64,000 nucleotides of DNA, from NCBI GenBank assembly GCA_003565625.1, contig PXBD01000059.1, forward strand, positions 45,138 through 109,137, written 5' to 3'. The DNA is from Gammaproteobacteria bacterium. GTDB taxonomy: Bacteria > Pseudomonadota > Gammaproteobacteria > Xanthomonadales > Wenzhouxiangellaceae. A model generated the notes under the pieces. That model searched no databases. It was not told the DNA's origin and saw nothing but the letters and a program-made list of their open reading frames with translations. This document shows positions 54,397-63,098 of the stretch, in pieces (the first letter of the stretch is position 1; each line of letters begins with the position of its first letter). The position numbers and the translations under genes are program-made.

Positions 54397-55170
54397 TCAG
54401 TGCGGGTCGTGCAGTTTCAGATCTGGCCGCGCTGCAGCGAGTGCGGCCAGCATGGAGGCGTGATCTGCCCCGCCGGCATCAACCACGTGCGCGCAGCCGG
54501 CAGCTGCGGCAAGACGGGCCACTCTTGCCGAAGGTGCCACCATCAGACCGCTCCCCAGCTTCACCCAGGATTGCGACGAAAGCGCCTGCCGGAGCGCATC
54601 GAGCGCACCACCGCTGGCCAGCAATGTGATCGGGTCGGCCGCCCGATCCAGGTCAGCAGCCAGGTCGGCCGGAACCGCTCGCGGCAGGCGACGATAAACG
54701 TGCACACGCTCCACGCTGGCACCGCGCGCGCTCAGACCGTTCTGGATTTCCCGCCTGCCCCCGGCTGCAGCCAGGATCAGAATCTTGCGGCCGGACACAT
54801 CGTTGAGTTCGGGCAGAGCCAGAATATCTTCGCTGGTTCCCCCGGCGGACGGATAACAGACCGCCTCAAAGCCCAGCGACCGAGCCGCACGGGCAGTTCC
54901 CGCCCCGGGAACGATCAGCGGCAGCGCGGCCAGTTTGCCGATCCCTACCAGCGCCACGGCTTCCTGCAGCGCGCGCGCGGAAGGAACCACCAGACAGTCG
55001 GCCGGCAGCGCGGCCAGCAACCGTCGGCGACAGTTATCAGGATCAGCCGGGCCGGCCAGAACAACCGGCGCGAAATGGAGAACGCGTGCTTGTCGGGCTC
55101 GCAGCAGCCCGGCAAGGCTCGCGCCCTCCGGGCCGGAACGCGTCACCAGGATCAGCGGAAGCTCGGCCAT
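54397..55170 (-). CDS. hemD: Uroporphyrinogen-III synthase
   Basis: A 257-residue, poorly conserved two-domain enzyme that closes hydroxymethylbilane to uroporphyrinogen III. Family hints are ILVTRSGPEGASLAGLLRARQARV at the start (in part), LPLIVPGAGTARAA, ILILAAAGGRREIQNGLSARGA and VERVHVYRRLPR. The assignment rests mainly on these and on its place between hemC and hemX. A strong hairpin lies 30 bases upstream. Confidence 0.88.
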   Translation of the reverse strand: MAELPLILVTRSGPEGASLAGLLRARQARVLHFAPVVLAGPADPDNCRRRLLAALPADCLVVPSARALQEAVALVGIGKLAALPLIVPGAGTARAARSLGFEAVCYPSAGGTSEDILALPELNDVSGRKILILAAAGGRREIQNGLSARGASVERVHVYRRLPRAVPADLAADLDRAADPITLLASGGALDALRQALSSQSWVKLGSGLMVAPSARVARLAAAAGCAHVVDAGGADHASMLAALAAARPDLKLHDPH

Positions 55171-55200
55171 GAAGGCGGCCCGAGGACGTGGCCCAGAAAT

Positions 55201-55231
55201 GCAGAAAGCCTGCCAGGGGCAGGCTTTCTGC
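55201..55231. terminator. Strong hairpin in the hemC-hemD gap (terminator or attenuator)
   Basis: GCAGAAAGCCTGCC (55201-55214) and GGCAGGCTTTCTGC (55218-55231) form a perfect 14-base stem with a 3-base loop, just before hemD on the minus strand. The following minus-strand bases (ATTTCTGG) are weakly T-rich. The remaining 200 bases of the 262-base gap (55232-55432) hold no gene I recognise. Confidence 0.55.
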
Positions 55232-55432
55232 TGAATAGATCCGGGTGCCTGACCAACCCCATCAAGATGCTGGGGGCTTGCGTGTTGGCGTTGGCAGTAG
55301 GGGGACGCACCTCAACAAGGCTGGTCGTAGACGGCACCCGGAAAGCAAATCGAATAAAACCCTGTAACGCCACACCGTGGGACAGATACTGCCACGGATC
55401 ATCGGCCCTGTCCAGTCCAACTCGGAAAAAAT

Positions 55433-56359
55433 TTACGGCTCTGCGTCCGGCAGCGCGGCGATGATTTCGCTCCCGCCGTGCTCCAGGAGGTAGCGACCCG
55501 CCCTGACGCCCAGCTCACGGGCCTGCTCACGCTGACCGCGTTCCACTCGCTCGACAGCCGAACGACCGTCAGGACTGCACAAGCGCGCGTGCAGGGTCAG
55601 AGTGCCGTCATCGTCGATTTGGGCCAGGGCAGCCAACGGCATGCGACAGTCCCCGCCCAGGGTTGCCACTACCGCGCGCTCTGCGGCAACCTGATCGTCC
55701 GTCTCGCGACACCCGAGCGGCGCCAGCAACTGTTCGATCCGGGCATCGCCGGCTCGACACTGGGTCACGATCACCCCCTGCCCCGGTGCCGGAATGAAGT
55801 CGGGCGGACCCAGGGCAAGCCGGTGTGAATAGGGAAAGTCCAGGCGCTGGATGCCGGCCGCCGCCAGAATGACCGCGTCGACCTGGCCGCTGGTCATCAG
55901 GCCCATGCGGGTCTGCACGTTGCCGCGGATCGGCACCACCTCCAGGTCCGGGAAACGGCGCAACAGCTGACTTTGCCGACGCAGGCTGGAAGTCCCCACC
56001 CGGGCACCGGCGGGCAGTTCATCGGGGGTGCGGCCATCGGCGGTCAGCCACCAGTCGGCCCAGTCCGCGCGCGGCATGACCACCGAGAGCGCCAGACCCG
56101 GCGGCGACTCCGCCGGCACATCTTTCAGGGAATGCACGGCAATGTCGGCCGCTCCGTCGAGCAGCGCCCGTTCCAGTTCCTTGAGAAACACGCCCTTGCC
56201 GCCGATTTCGGACAGCGAGCGATCCAGCACCTCGTCGCCGCGCGTGCTCAGCGGCAGCAAATCAACCTCTACATCGGGGTGATGGCGCCGCAGTTCACGG
56301 GCCACGTATTCGGTTTGCCAAAGTGCCAGCAGGGATTTTCGGGTTGCCAGTCGAATCAT
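55433..56359 (-). CDS. hemC: Porphobilinogen deaminase (hydroxymethylbilane synthase)
   Basis: A 308-residue enzyme that links four porphobilinogen units. RLATRKSLLALWQTEYVA, the KDVP block (AVHSLKDVPAE), GTSSLRRQSQLL and RGNVQTRM are present, and the dipyrromethane cofactor cysteine is Cys238 in GGDCRMPLAAL. ATG at 56359 matches the family start; the open frame further upstream does not. It follows the AlgR-like gene, as in Pseudomonas. Confidence 0.96.
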   Translation of the reverse strand: MIRLATRKSLLALWQTEYVARELRRHHPDVEVDLLPLSTRGDEVLDRSLSEIGGKGVFLKELERALLDGAADIAVHSLKDVPAESPPGLALSVVMPRADWADWWLTADGRTPDELPAGARVGTSSLRRQSQLLRRFPDLEVVPIRGNVQTRMGLMTSGQVDAVILAAAGIQRLDFPYSHRLALGPPDFIPAPGQGVIVTQCRAGDARIEQLLAPLGCRETDDQVAAERAVVATLGGDCRMPLAALAQIDDDGTLTLHARLCSPDGRSAVERVERGQREQARELGVRAGRYLLEHGGSEIIAALPDAEP

Positions 56360-56393
56360 CTGATTTGCCCGTGATTTGAGTAAAGTCGGTGTT

Positions 56394-57107
56394 TCAGTTT
56401 TTGAGAGCGTGTCGAACCTGGGCCAGGTTGCGTCGACTGACCTCCGGCTGAACCGGGCAGTCATCAACCTCGACCCGTTCCTGCCCTTCGTGGTCGCGAA
56501 ACAGGGCGCGCAGATGGGGTCTTGAGACCAGAGTGGCCCGATGAACCCGCACGAACCGGTCCGCGAAACGCTCTTCCAGGCTCAACAGCGAGTCCTCGAT
56601 CAGCGCCTCCCCGCCCAGGTGGTACACGCAGGTGTACTTGTCTTCGGCCCGCAACAGGCGGATGTCGGCCAGCGGTATGGCCAATAGCCGGTCGCCCAGG
56701 CGCGCGCTCAGGCTGGCCGGGCCCGGTTGGGCTTCCATCCGGGCCGCAGCCGCCCGCTCAAGGGATCGGCCCAGGCGCTCGGCCCGGACCGGTTTGACCA
56801 GGTAGTCCAGCGCCTGCAGGTCGAACGCCTCGACCGCATAGCGCTCGAACGCGGTCACGAAAATAATCTGCGGCGGCTGTGGCTCCTGCAGCAGGCGCCG
56901 CGCCGTCTCCACGCCATCGATACCGGGCATCTCGACGTCCATCAACACCACGTCGGGACGCAGACTGCGGCAGGCTTCCAGGGCCTTCTCGGCGTTGCCC
57001 GCAGAGCCAATGCAGCTCACCCCCTCGAGGCCGGCCAGCAGACGCTGCAGACGACGCACTGCCGGCACCTCGTCATCAACCACCAGCACGCGCAGCGCGG
57101 CGCTCAC
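56394..57107 (-). CDS. algR: LytTR response regulator (AlgR-like)
   Basis: A 237-residue regulator with a receiver domain (acidic pair DDE at 11-13, phospho-acceptor Asp57 in VVLMDVEMPGIDG, lysine in DYLVKPV) and a C-terminal LytTR DNA-binding domain (RLLRAEDKYTCVYHL, RVHRATLVSRPHLRAL). GTG at 57107 matches the family start and overlaps the esterase stop (GTGA). Position before hemC equals that of algR in Pseudomonas; the kinase-like partner algZ is not next to it here. Confidence 0.86.
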   Translation of the reverse strand: MSAALRVLVVDDEVPAVRRLQRLLAGLEGVSCIGSAGNAEKALEACRSLRPDVVLMDVEMPGIDGVETARRLLQEPQPPQIIFVTAFERYAVEAFDLQALDYLVKPVRAERLGRSLERAAAARMEAQPGPASLSARLGDRLLAIPLADIRLLRAEDKYTCVYHLGGEALIEDSLLSLEERFADRFVRVHRATLVSRPHLRALFRDHEGQERVEVDDCPVQPEVSRRNLAQVRHALKN

Positions 57108-57784
57108 GCCCAGCAGCGTTCGAGCCATTGGTCGATGGCAACAATCTCCTCGGGGCAAACCGAATGCTCCATCGGCCAGGTCTGCCACTCAACCGGGTAC
57201 CCGGCCGCCTGCAGCTGATCGGCGCTGCGTCGACCCAGATCCGCCGGGACAACCGGGTCACGACTGCCGTGGCCGATAAACAAGGGCACCTGCGCGGCCT
57301 CTGATACCGACCAGTCGGACAAGCCTTCGGCCTCGAGCAGGTAGGCCGACAGCACCATGATGCCGGCCAGCGCCGGGCGCCGGGCCAGGCCGGCACGCAG
57401 GGCAATCGCCCCGCCCTGCGAGAAACCGGCCAGGATCAACTGCTCGGCCGGCACGCCGCGCTCGATCTGATCATCCAGCAGGGCATCCACCTGGGCCAGG
57501 GACTGGTGAATCCCCGCGCGGTCCTGGTCGCGATCGATCTGCATGCCGAGGATGTCGTACCAGGCCCGCATCGGCATACCACCGTTGATCGTGACCGGAC
57601 GCACCGGGGCATGCGGAAAAACGAAGCGCACCGGGCGCCGGGTTGCGCTTTGCAAGTGCGGTACAATCGGCGCGAAATCGTTACCATCGGCACCGAGGCC
57701 GTGCAGCCATACCACCGCATGGCGTGGCTCCGGACCGGTTTCCCGAACCACGCACTCCAGAAGCTGATTTGATTGCGAATCCAT
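57104..57784 (-). CDS. Carboxylesterase/phospholipase family alpha/beta hydrolase
   Basis: A 226-residue serine hydrolase of the acyl-protein-thioesterase/EstB group. VVWLHGLGADGNDF forms the oxyanion region, and the catalytic triad is Ser122 (GFSQGG), Asp176 (GSRDPVVP) and His207 (MEHSV). It cuts short-chain carboxylic esters or thioesters. It is translationally coupled to the AlgR-like gene. Its start overlaps the divergent lptM start by two bases on opposite strands. Confidence 0.92.
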   Translation of the reverse strand: MDSQSNQLLECVVRETGPEPRHAVVWLHGLGADGNDFAPIVPHLQSATRRPVRFVFPHAPVRPVTINGGMPMRAWYDILGMQIDRDQDRAGIHQSLAQVDALLDDQIERGVPAEQLILAGFSQGGAIALRAGLARRPALAGIMVLSAYLLEAEGLSDWSVSEAAQVPLFIGHGSRDPVVPADLGRRSADQLQAAGYPVEWQTWPMEHSVCPEEIVAIDQWLERCWA

Positions 57785-57950
57785 GCGCGCAAGTGTACCC
57801 CCAGTGCTGGCCTTTTTGCTGACCGCTGCCGCCCTGTCCGGCTGCGGCCTGAAGGACGACCTCTACCTGCCGCCGCCCGAACAGGGCAGCGAACGCGAAG
57901 CCGAACAACCCAGCAGCGAAACGCAACATGGAACGAACGCCGGAACCTGA
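57783..57950 (+). CDS. lptM: Small lipoprotein LptM (YifL family)
   Basis: A 55-residue lipoprotein. A hydrophobic signal (VLAFLLTAAALSGC) with lipobox LSGC is followed by GLKDDLYLPPPEQ, the signature region of YifL/LptM (GLKGPLYLPP in E. coli), which binds LptD and aids maturation of the lipopolysaccharide translocon. In E. coli the gene also lies upstream of dapF. It overlaps the methyltransferase gene by 23 bases. Confidence 0.85.
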   Translation: MRASVPPVLAFLLTAAALSGCGLKDDLYLPPPEQGSEREAEQPSSETQHGTNAGT

Positions 57951-58599
57951 GCTGATGGACGAGCCGGCCCAGGCGCGCGCCTACGCCGAGGCCGATTTCT
58001 CCGAGCCCAACCAGCTGTTCAGCGAGGCCGTGGCCACCGCCCTGGCCGAGGCGCCGGCTGGACGCCTGCTGGACCTCGGCTGCGGGCCGGGCGATATTTG
58101 CCTGCGCATGGCGCGCGCCCTGCCCGACTGGCACATCACCGGCCTGGATGCCGGGCCCAACATGCTCGGGCTGGCGGCGGCGGCCGTGGCCGCCAGCGCT
58201 TGCCGGCCGCAGATCGACCTGGTCCAGGCCCGCTTGCCGGCCCACAACCTGACCGGGCCATTCGATGCGATCGTCTCCAACAGCCTGCTGCACCACCTGC
58301 CCGACCCGATGACCCTGTGGCACTGCGTGGCGGAACTGGCGCGCCCGGGCAGCTACGTTCAGATCATGGACCTGCACCGGCCCGACTCGATCGCCCGCGC
58401 CCGCTGGCTGGTCGATCAGCACGCGGCCGGAGCCCCACCGGTCCTGCGCGAAGACTTCTACAACAGCCTGCTGGCGGCCTGGCAAATCGAAGAGGTTCGC
58501 GACCAGTTCGAACGGGCCGGACTGGCCGAACTGCGCCTGTCCCGACCGACCGAACGCCACTGGATGGTCAGTGGTTTTGTCGCAAACGATGCGGCGTGA
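57928..58599 (+). CDS. Class I SAM-dependent methyltransferase
   Basis: A 223-residue methyltransferase with motif I LLDLGCGPGDICLRMA, an acidic residue at the end of strand 2 (GLDAGPNML), and the post-motif block FDAIVSNSLLHHLPDP. The fold binds S-adenosylmethionine; the substrate (small molecule, lipid or protein) is not known. It is inserted between lptM and dapF, which are neighbours in E. coli. The stop overlaps the dapF GTG start. Confidence 0.85.
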   Translation: MERTPEPELMDEPAQARAYAEADFSEPNQLFSEAVATALAEAPAGRLLDLGCGPGDICLRMARALPDWHITGLDAGPNMLGLAAAAVAASACRPQIDLVQARLPAHNLTGPFDAIVSNSLLHHLPDPMTLWHCVAELARPGSYVQIMDLHRPDSIARARWLVDQHAAGAPPVLREDFYNSLLAAWQIEEVRDQFERAGLAELRLSRPTERHWMVSGFVANDAA

Positions 58600-59432
58600 A
58601 CCCGCTCGCCGGCATCGCTTTCAGCAAGCTTGAGGCCCTGGGCAACGATTTTGTCCTGCTCGATCATCGTGCCGGCCAGGGTTTGCCGACGCCAGGCGAG
58701 GTCCAGGCCCTGGCCGACCGCCACAGCGGCATCGGATTCGACCAGCTGCTGATCCTGCAGGCCCCGACCAGGGACGACGCCGACTGTCGGGTGCGCATCT
58801 TCAACGCCGACGGCAGTCCGGCCTCGCAGTGCGGCAACGGCATGCGCGCCATTGCCCTGTGGCTGGGTGATGAAGCACCCGGGCGACAGCGGTTCGTGCT
58901 CGAAACCGACAGCGGCCTGATCACGATCGAGCACCTCAGCGCTGATGGTTTCCGGGTCGACATGGGCAGGCCGGATTTCGCTCCGGCCCGCTCCGGCCTG
59001 AGCGACAGCGCCTGGCTGCAGCAACGGGTCAGCGCCATTCCGGGCTGCCTCCGGGCAGGAACCGTCTCGATCGGCAATCCCCACCTGGTGCTGGTACTGA
59101 CGGCCCCGCTTGCGGCCGAAGTGGTGGCTGAACAGGGCCGGCAGCTGGCTACCGACCGCCACTTTACCGATGGCGCCAACATCAGTTTCGCTACCCGGGA
59201 CGAAACCGGCCGGATATTGCTGCAGGTCTACGAACGCGGGGTCGGCCCGACCCGGGCCTGCGGCAGCGCGGCCTGCGCCAGCGCTGCGTTCCTGATCCAT
59301 CATGACCTGTTGCCCGGCCCGGTCGAGGTCGACCAGCCCGGGGGCCGGCTTGTGATAGATTGGCGCGATGAGGACGCTCCCTTGTTCATGACCGGCCCGG
59401 CCCGCCGGGTTTTCGACGGAACCCTGAAATGA
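58596..59432 (+). CDS. dapF: Diaminopimelate epimerase
   Basis: A 278-residue enzyme converting LL- to meso-diaminopimelate for lysine and peptidoglycan. FSKLEALGNDFVLLD is the typical start. The two catalytic cysteines are Cys79 (SQCGNGMRAI) and Cys222 (TRACGSAACA). The start is GTG at 58596, overlapping the methyltransferase stop. It overlaps the DUF484 gene by 4 bases. Confidence 0.96.
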   Translation: MNPLAGIAFSKLEALGNDFVLLDHRAGQGLPTPGEVQALADRHSGIGFDQLLILQAPTRDDADCRVRIFNADGSPASQCGNGMRAIALWLGDEAPGRQRFVLETDSGLITIEHLSADGFRVDMGRPDFAPARSGLSDSAWLQQRVSAIPGCLRAGTVSIGNPHLVLVLTAPLAAEVVAEQGRQLATDRHFTDGANISFATRDETGRILLQVYERGVGPTRACGSAACASAAFLIHHDLLPGPVEVDQPGGRLVIDWRDEDAPLFMTGPARRVFDGTLK

Positions 59433-60106
59433 CCCAGACCAACGACCTGAGCGCGGAAACCGTCGCCGACTGGATCCGCGACCATCCCGATCTGCTGTGC
59501 CGTCATCCAGAGTTGATCGACCTGCTCGAACTGCCCTCGTCAGAGGACGTGGCCTCGCTGATCCATCACCAGCTCGCCCGCCTGCGCAAGCGCAACCAGC
59601 AACTCGAACACAACCTCCAGCAGCTTGCGACCATTGCCGGGGACAACGAACGGCTGATGCAGCGCCTGCACCGCCTGACCCTGGAGTTGATGAGCACCGA
59701 GTCCGATCAGGCCTTTGTCGATCAGCTGCTCCTTCGGCTGCGGCAGGATTTCCAGGCCGATGAGGCATGTCTGCACCTGCTCGAAAGCAGCACCGAACTG
59801 AACGGCCATCCGGGGGTGGTCAACCACCAGAACAAGGCCCCGGAGTGGTTGACCGCGGCGGTCGAACGCGACACGATCCAGTGTGGCCGCCTGACCCGGG
59901 GCAAGCTGGCGACCTTGTTTCCCAACGCCGACGAAGTGGCCTCTGCAGCCCTGGTACCGCTGGCCGGGGCGGGCTTGCTGGCGCTCGGATCGCGGCGCGA
60001 GGATCATTTCCACCCCGACATCGGCACGCTGTTCCTGGACTTGCTGGGCCATCTGGTGGCCTGGCGTCTGAATCCGACGGAGCAGGACGATCGCAAACGC
60101 GCCTGA
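59429..60106 (+). CDS. DUF484 (YigA-like) protein
   Basis: A 225-residue protein with an N-terminal helical region (VADWIRDHPDLLCRHPELIDLLELP), a coiled coil, and a GAF-like domain, as in YigA. It lies between dapF and xerC as in E. coli. Role unknown, perhaps a small-molecule sensor acting with XerC. Confidence 0.9.
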   Translation: MTQTNDLSAETVADWIRDHPDLLCRHPELIDLLELPSSEDVASLIHHQLARLRKRNQQLEHNLQQLATIAGDNERLMQRLHRLTLELMSTESDQAFVDQLLLRLRQDFQADEACLHLLESSTELNGHPGVVNHQNKAPEWLTAAVERDTIQCGRLTRGKLATLFPNADEVASAALVPLAGAGLLALGSRREDHFHPDIGTLFLDLLGHLVAWRLNPTEQDDRKRA

Positions 60107-60125
60107 ACCCGGCCCGGCGGAATCG

Positions 60126-61010
60126 CTGGCCGGGGCCCTGACCGATTTCCTCGATCACATCGGCGCCGCCATGAGTGCTGCCACCGTCGATGCCTATCGC
60201 CGCGACCTGGAGTGCCTGCAGCGCTGGGCGCAAGCGCGCGACCTCGAACGCGTCGATCAACTCGGGGCAACCGAAATCCGGGCCTTCGCTGCCGCCGAAC
60301 ATCGGCGCGGACTCAACCCGCGCAGCGTCCAGCGGCGCCTGTCGGCCATTCGTCGCCTGTTTCGCCACCTGCGCCAGCGCGGACTGATCCAGCAGGACCC
60401 AACCCAGGGTGTGCGTGCGCCCAAGGTGCGCCGGCGCCTACCCGAAACCCTCGACATCGAGCAGGTCCTGGCCCTGCTCGACATCCCCGATGACGGCGAA
60501 CTGGGCGCTCGCGACCGGGCCATCCTGGAGTTGTTCTACGCCTCCGGCCTGCGCGTAAGCGAACTGGCCGGCCTGACCTGGGATGAGCTGGATTTCGGCG
60601 AGGGCATGGTGCGCGTGGTCGGCAAAGGCCGGCGCGAACGCCTGGTGCCGGTGGGCCGGCATGCCGTAAGCGCGCTGCGGCGCTGGCAATCGATTCACCG
60701 CGGTCTCGGCGACGGCCAGGAGCGTCGGGTCTTCACCAGCCTGGCCGGCAAGCCGCTGGGCGTGCGCGCCATCCAGAAGCGCGTCGCCTACTGGTCCGAG
60801 CGCCAGGGCCTGGACCAGCGCGTCCACCCCCACCAGCTGCGCCACTCTTTTGCCTCGCACCTGCTGGAAAGCTCCGGCGACCTGCGCGCGGTTCAGGAAC
60901 TGCTCGGCCACGCCAACCTGACAACCACCCAGATCTATACCCATCTCGATTTCCAGCACCTGGCCAAGGTGTATGACCAAAGCCACCCCAGGGCCAAGAA
61001 GCCGCGGTAA
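60126..61010 (+). CDS. xerC: Tyrosine recombinase XerC
   Basis: A tyrosine recombinase that, with XerD, resolves chromosome dimers at dif. The catalytic set is seen: arginine in [11 protein letters not shown], lysine in [12 protein letters not shown], HxxR in HPHQLRHSF, histidine in [11 protein letters not shown] and the nucleophile tyrosine in IYTHLDF. The conserved N-terminal helix ([13 protein letters not shown]) lies before the first ATG (60171), and no ATG, GTG or TTG exists between that ATG and the in-frame stop at 60069. I use CTG at 60126, which has GGCGGA upstream; the true start needs testing. Confidence 0.9.
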   Translation: MAGALTDFLDHIGAAMSAATVDAYRRDLECLQRWAQARDLERVDQLGATEIRAFAAAEHRRGLNPRSVQRRLSAIRRLFRHLRQRGLIQQDPTQGVRAPKVRRRLPETLDIEQVLALLDIPDDGELGARDRAILELFYASGLRVSELAGLTWDELDFGEGMVRVVGKGRRERLVPVGRHAVSALRRWQSIHRGLGDGQERRVFTSLAGKPLGVRAIQKRVAYWSERQGLDQRVHPHQLRHSFASHLLESSGDLRAVQELLGHANLTTTQIYTHLDFQHLAKVYDQSHPRAKKPR

Positions 61011-61023
61011 AACCCAGCCGGGA

Positions 61024-61052
61024 CTTGCTAGGGCGCCCGACCGCCCCCAGCT
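61024..61052 (+). promoter_or_regulatory. Candidate heat-shock (sigma-32) promoter of hslVU
   Basis: CTTGCT (61024-61029) and CCCCAGCT (61045-61052) are 15 bases apart, near the sigma-32 consensus CTTGAA and CCCCATNT. The hslV start is 31 bases downstream. Confidence 0.5.
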
Positions 61053-61083
61053 TTGCACCTTACGCCGAATCAAGCGAGCTCCA

Positions 61084-61635
61084 ATGGAACAATTTCACGG
61101 CACGACGATCGTTTCGGTGCGCCGCGGCAACCAGGTGGTTATTGCCGGCGATGGCCAGGTCACGCTGGGCAACACCATCATGAAGGCCAACGCGCGCAAG
61201 GTCCGACGGCTCTACAAGGGCAACATCCTCGCCGGCTTCGCCGGGGCCACGGCCGATGCCTTCACCCTGTTCGAGCGCTTCGAGTCCAAGCTGGAAATGC
61301 ATTCCGGGCACCTGACCCGGGCCGCGGTCGAACTGGCCAAGGACTGGCGCACCGACCGCCTGCTCCGGCGACTGGAGGCCCTGCTGGCCGTGGCCAACGA
61401 AGAAGCCTCGCTGATCATTTCCGGCAACGGGGATGTCATCGAGCCGGAAGAAGGCCTGATTGCGATTGGCTCCGGCGGGCCGTTCGCCCAGGCCGGCGCG
61501 CGCGCGCTGCTGCGCCACACCGAACTGGATGCCGAAACGATCTGCCGCGAAGCGCTGCGAATCGCCGGCGAGATCTGCATCTACACCAACGACAGCGTGA
61601 CCGTCGAAACCCTGGCAACCGTGGAAACCGATTGA
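61084..61635 (+). CDS. hslV: ATP-dependent protease subunit HslV
   Basis: A 183-residue proteasome-like peptidase (ClpQ). The mature N-terminal threonine is Thr7 in GTTIVSVRR, so a six-residue propeptide (MEQFHG) must be removed. [20 protein letters not shown] and [15 protein letters not shown] are standard blocks. HslV forms two hexameric rings activated by HslU. It is preceded by a sigma-32-like promoter and followed by hslU after 4 bases. Confidence 0.97.
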   Translation: MEQFHGTTIVSVRRGNQVVIAGDGQVTLGNTIMKANARKVRRLYKGNILAGFAGATADAFTLFERFESKLEMHSGHLTRAAVELAKDWRTDRLLRRLEALLAVANEEASLIISGNGDVIEPEEGLIAIGSGGPFAQAGARALLRHTELDAETICREALRIAGEICIYTNDSVTVETLATVETD

Positions 61636-61639
61636 TCCC

Positions 61640-62980
61640 ATGTCTCAGATGACCCCCCGCGAAATCGTCCAGGAACTGGACCGGCACATCATCGGCCAGT
61701 CGGCAGCCAAGCGCGCCGTGGCCATTGCCCTGCGCAACCGCTGGCGGCGCATGCAGGTCGACGAGAAACTGCGCCCCGAGATCACGCCCAAGAACATCCT
61801 GATGATCGGCCCGACCGGCGTCGGCAAGACCGAGATCGCCCGCCGCCTGGCCGCCCTGGCCAACGCGCCGTTTGTCAAGGTCGAGGCGACCAAGTTCACC
61901 GAAGTCGGCTACGTCGGCAAGGACGTCGAGTCCATCGTTCGCGACCTGGTCGAAACCGCGGTCAAGATGGCCCGCGAGGAAGCCATGAGCGAGGTCCGCT
62001 CGCGCGCCGAGGATGCCGCGATCGAGCGCGTGCTCGACATTCTGCTGCCGCGCCGCCAGTCCTCCGGCTTTGCCAACGCACCCGAGGAACCGGTCGAGCA
62101 GAACTCCGAGACCCGCCGCAAGATGTTCACCAAGCTGGTCAACGGCGAGTTCAACGAGCGCGAAATCGAGCTGGACGTGAACATGAACATCGGCGTGGAA
62201 ATCATGGCCCCGCCCGGAATGGAAGAGATGACCAGCCAGCTGCAGCAGATGTTTTCCAGCCTGTCGGGTGCGAAGAAGCAAAAGCGCAAGATGAAGGTCA
62301 AGGACGCCATTCCGGTGCTGATCGAGGAAGAGGCGGCGCGCCTGATCAATGATGAGGAAGTCAAGCAGCAGGCCCTGTCGATGGCCGAGCAGAACGGCAT
62401 TGTGTTCATCGACGAGATCGACAAGGTCGCGCGCCGCTCCGAAGGCCACGGCGGCGGCGAGGTCTCGCGCGAGGGTGTCCAGCGCGATCTGCTGCCGCTG
62501 GTCGAAGGCAGCACGGTCAACACCCGCTATGGAGCGGTCAAGACCGACCACATGCTGTTCATTGCCTCGGGCGCTTTCCACGTGGCCAAACCGTCCGACT
62601 TGGTACCCGAACTGCAGGGACGGCTGCCGATCCGGGTCGAGCTGCGGGCGCTGTCGGTCGACGACTTCGAGCGCATCCTGACCGAGCCGGACGCTTCGCT
62701 GACCGCCCAGTACCAGGCGCTGCTGGCCACTGAGGGGATCGAACTGCACTTTTCCGAGGAAGCGATCACGCGCCTGGCCGAGATTTCGTTTGCGGTCAAC
62801 GAGTCGACCGAAAACATCGGCGCCCGACGCCTGCACACCGTGCTGGAACGACTGCTGGAGGACATCTCCTACAGCGCACCCGACCGTTCCGGCGAACGCC
62901 TGGACATCGACGCCGACTATGTTGACCGCTGCCTGGCCGATCTGGCCGGCAACGAGGATCTGAGTCGCTACATACTTTAG
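61640..62980 (+). CDS. hslU: ATP-dependent protease ATPase subunit HslU
   Basis: A 446-residue AAA+ unfoldase (ClpY). Walker A is [15 protein letters not shown], Walker [14 protein letters not shown]; the I-domain lies between (about residues 115-240), and the C-terminus ends with residues that dock in Hsl[18 protein letters not shown] contains the substrate-gripping GYVG loop. Normal length. Confidence 0.97.
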   Translation: MSQMTPREIVQELDRHIIGQSAAKRAVAIALRNRWRRMQVDEKLRPEITPKNILMIGPTGVGKTEIARRLAALANAPFVKVEATKFTEVGYVGKDVESIVRDLVETAVKMAREEAMSEVRSRAEDAAIERVLDILLPRRQSSGFANAPEEPVEQNSETRRKMFTKLVNGEFNEREIELDVNMNIGVEIMAPPGMEEMTSQLQQMFSSLSGAKKQKRKMKVKDAIPVLIEEEAARLINDEEVKQQALSMAEQNGIVFIDEIDKVARRSEGHGGGEVSREGVQRDLLPLVEGSTVNTRYGAVKTDHMLFIASGAFHVAKPSDLVPELQGRLPIRVELRALSVDDFERILTEPDASLTAQYQALLATEGIELHFSEEAITRLAEISFAVNESTENIGARRLHTVLERLLEDISYSAPDRSGERLDIDADYVDRCLADLAGNEDLSRYIL

Positions 62981-62984
62981 AACA

Positions 62985-63009
62985 ACGGATTCCGGTTTCC
63001 GGAATCCGT
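62985..63009 (+). terminator. Hairpin after hslU, possible terminator
   Basis: ACGGATTCCGG (62985-62995) pairs perfectly with CCGGAATCCGT (62999-63009) around a TTT loop, starting 5 bases after the hslU stop. There is no T-tract after it, so termination may be weak or Rho-assisted. Confidence 0.5.
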
Positions 63010-63098
63010 GACTTCCATCACTGAGCGCTGACACCCCGAGGCGGTACACTAATCTGGTCTCGGGGAGTCCGAGGGGGCGTTTCGTTGTCACAGGGCCT

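Noticed and set aside
55152..55373. Possible 73-codon gene in the hemC-hemD gap
   Set aside because: No ribosome binding site or family similarity, and it runs through the strong hairpin into hemD.
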